Assembly: GCA_013002925.1 (NCBI GenBank)
Contig: JABDLQ010000038.1
Span: 1 to 6,129, forward strand
Source of the DNA: Gammaproteobacteria bacterium
GTDB taxonomy: Bacteria; Pseudomonadota; Gammaproteobacteria; Steroidobacterales; SZUA-146
Direction: 5' to 3'
Length of the DNA stretch: 6,129 bases
Shown here piece after piece: positions 6,100 through 6,129 of the stretch (position 1 is its first letter; each line of letters opens with the position of its first letter). The notes beneath the pieces were generated by a model, which made no database searches, was not told the origin of the DNA, and saw only the letters and a list, made by a program, of their open reading frames with translations. A program made the position numbers and the translations under genes.

Positions 6100-6129
6100 T
6101 ACCTTTCAGGCTCGATTTTCAGGATGCAA

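Larger units (their letters stand above)
5969..6129. other. Non-coding 3' flank of tamB
   Basis: No gene is recognisable in the 161 bases after tamB on either strand. The stretch holds several overlapping inverted repeats (5994-6025), a longer imperfect stem (6024-6099), and a 7-bp direct repeat TTTCAGG at 6104-6110 and 6117-6123. No hairpin followed by a T-run, which would mark a canonical terminator, was found. Confidence 0.7.

Noticed and set aside
6124..6129. ATG at 6124 as start of a next gene
   Set aside because: Only two codons are visible, and the AGG directly before the ATG is too close to act as a ribosome binding site.

Overview
The window looks like ordinary chromosome from a Gram-negative proteobacterium, most likely a gammaproteobacterium. 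The evidence is a tamA-tamB pair (an Omp85-family outer-membrane protein followed directly by its large AsmA/TamB-like inner-membrane partner), bidirectional-looking but all plus-strand gene layout, mid-range GC (roughly mid-50s per cent by eye), and a ZntB-type CorA-family metal transporter upstream. I cannot name a genus from the sequence alone.

Layout: bases 1-299 hold the 3' end of a zntB-like gene (plus strand; the start lies outside the window). Bases 300-602 are a 303-bp non-coding gap. It contains possible stem-loops after zntB, a candidate sigma70-type promoter near 459-488, a perfect 7-bp inverted repeat at 486-503, and a short-spaced Shine-Dalgarno sequence before tamA. Bases 603-2357 encode TamA (584 aa) and bases 2354-5968 encode TamB (1204 aa). 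The two reading frames overlap by 4 bases (GTGA). Bases 5969-6129 carry no recognisable gene, but they hold several overlapping inverted repeats, including an imperfect 15-bp long-range stem at 6024-6099.

How the genes work together: TamA is an outer-membrane beta-barrel with three periplasmic POTRA domains. TamB is anchored in the inner membrane by one N-terminal helix and spans the periplasm as a long beta-rich structure whose C-terminal domain meets TamA. In known systems the pair helps insert certain outer-membrane proteins, and TamB-family proteins also take part in phospholipid transport to the outer membrane. Overlapping frames suggest translational coupling. The zntB-like gene appears to be an unrelated neighbour, separated by a long gap.

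I found no mobile element, CRISPR array, RNA gene or clearly new system here. The points most worth a second look are the promoter/palindrome region before tamA, the odd N-terminus of TamA, the sole cysteine pair in TamB, and the structured 3' flank.
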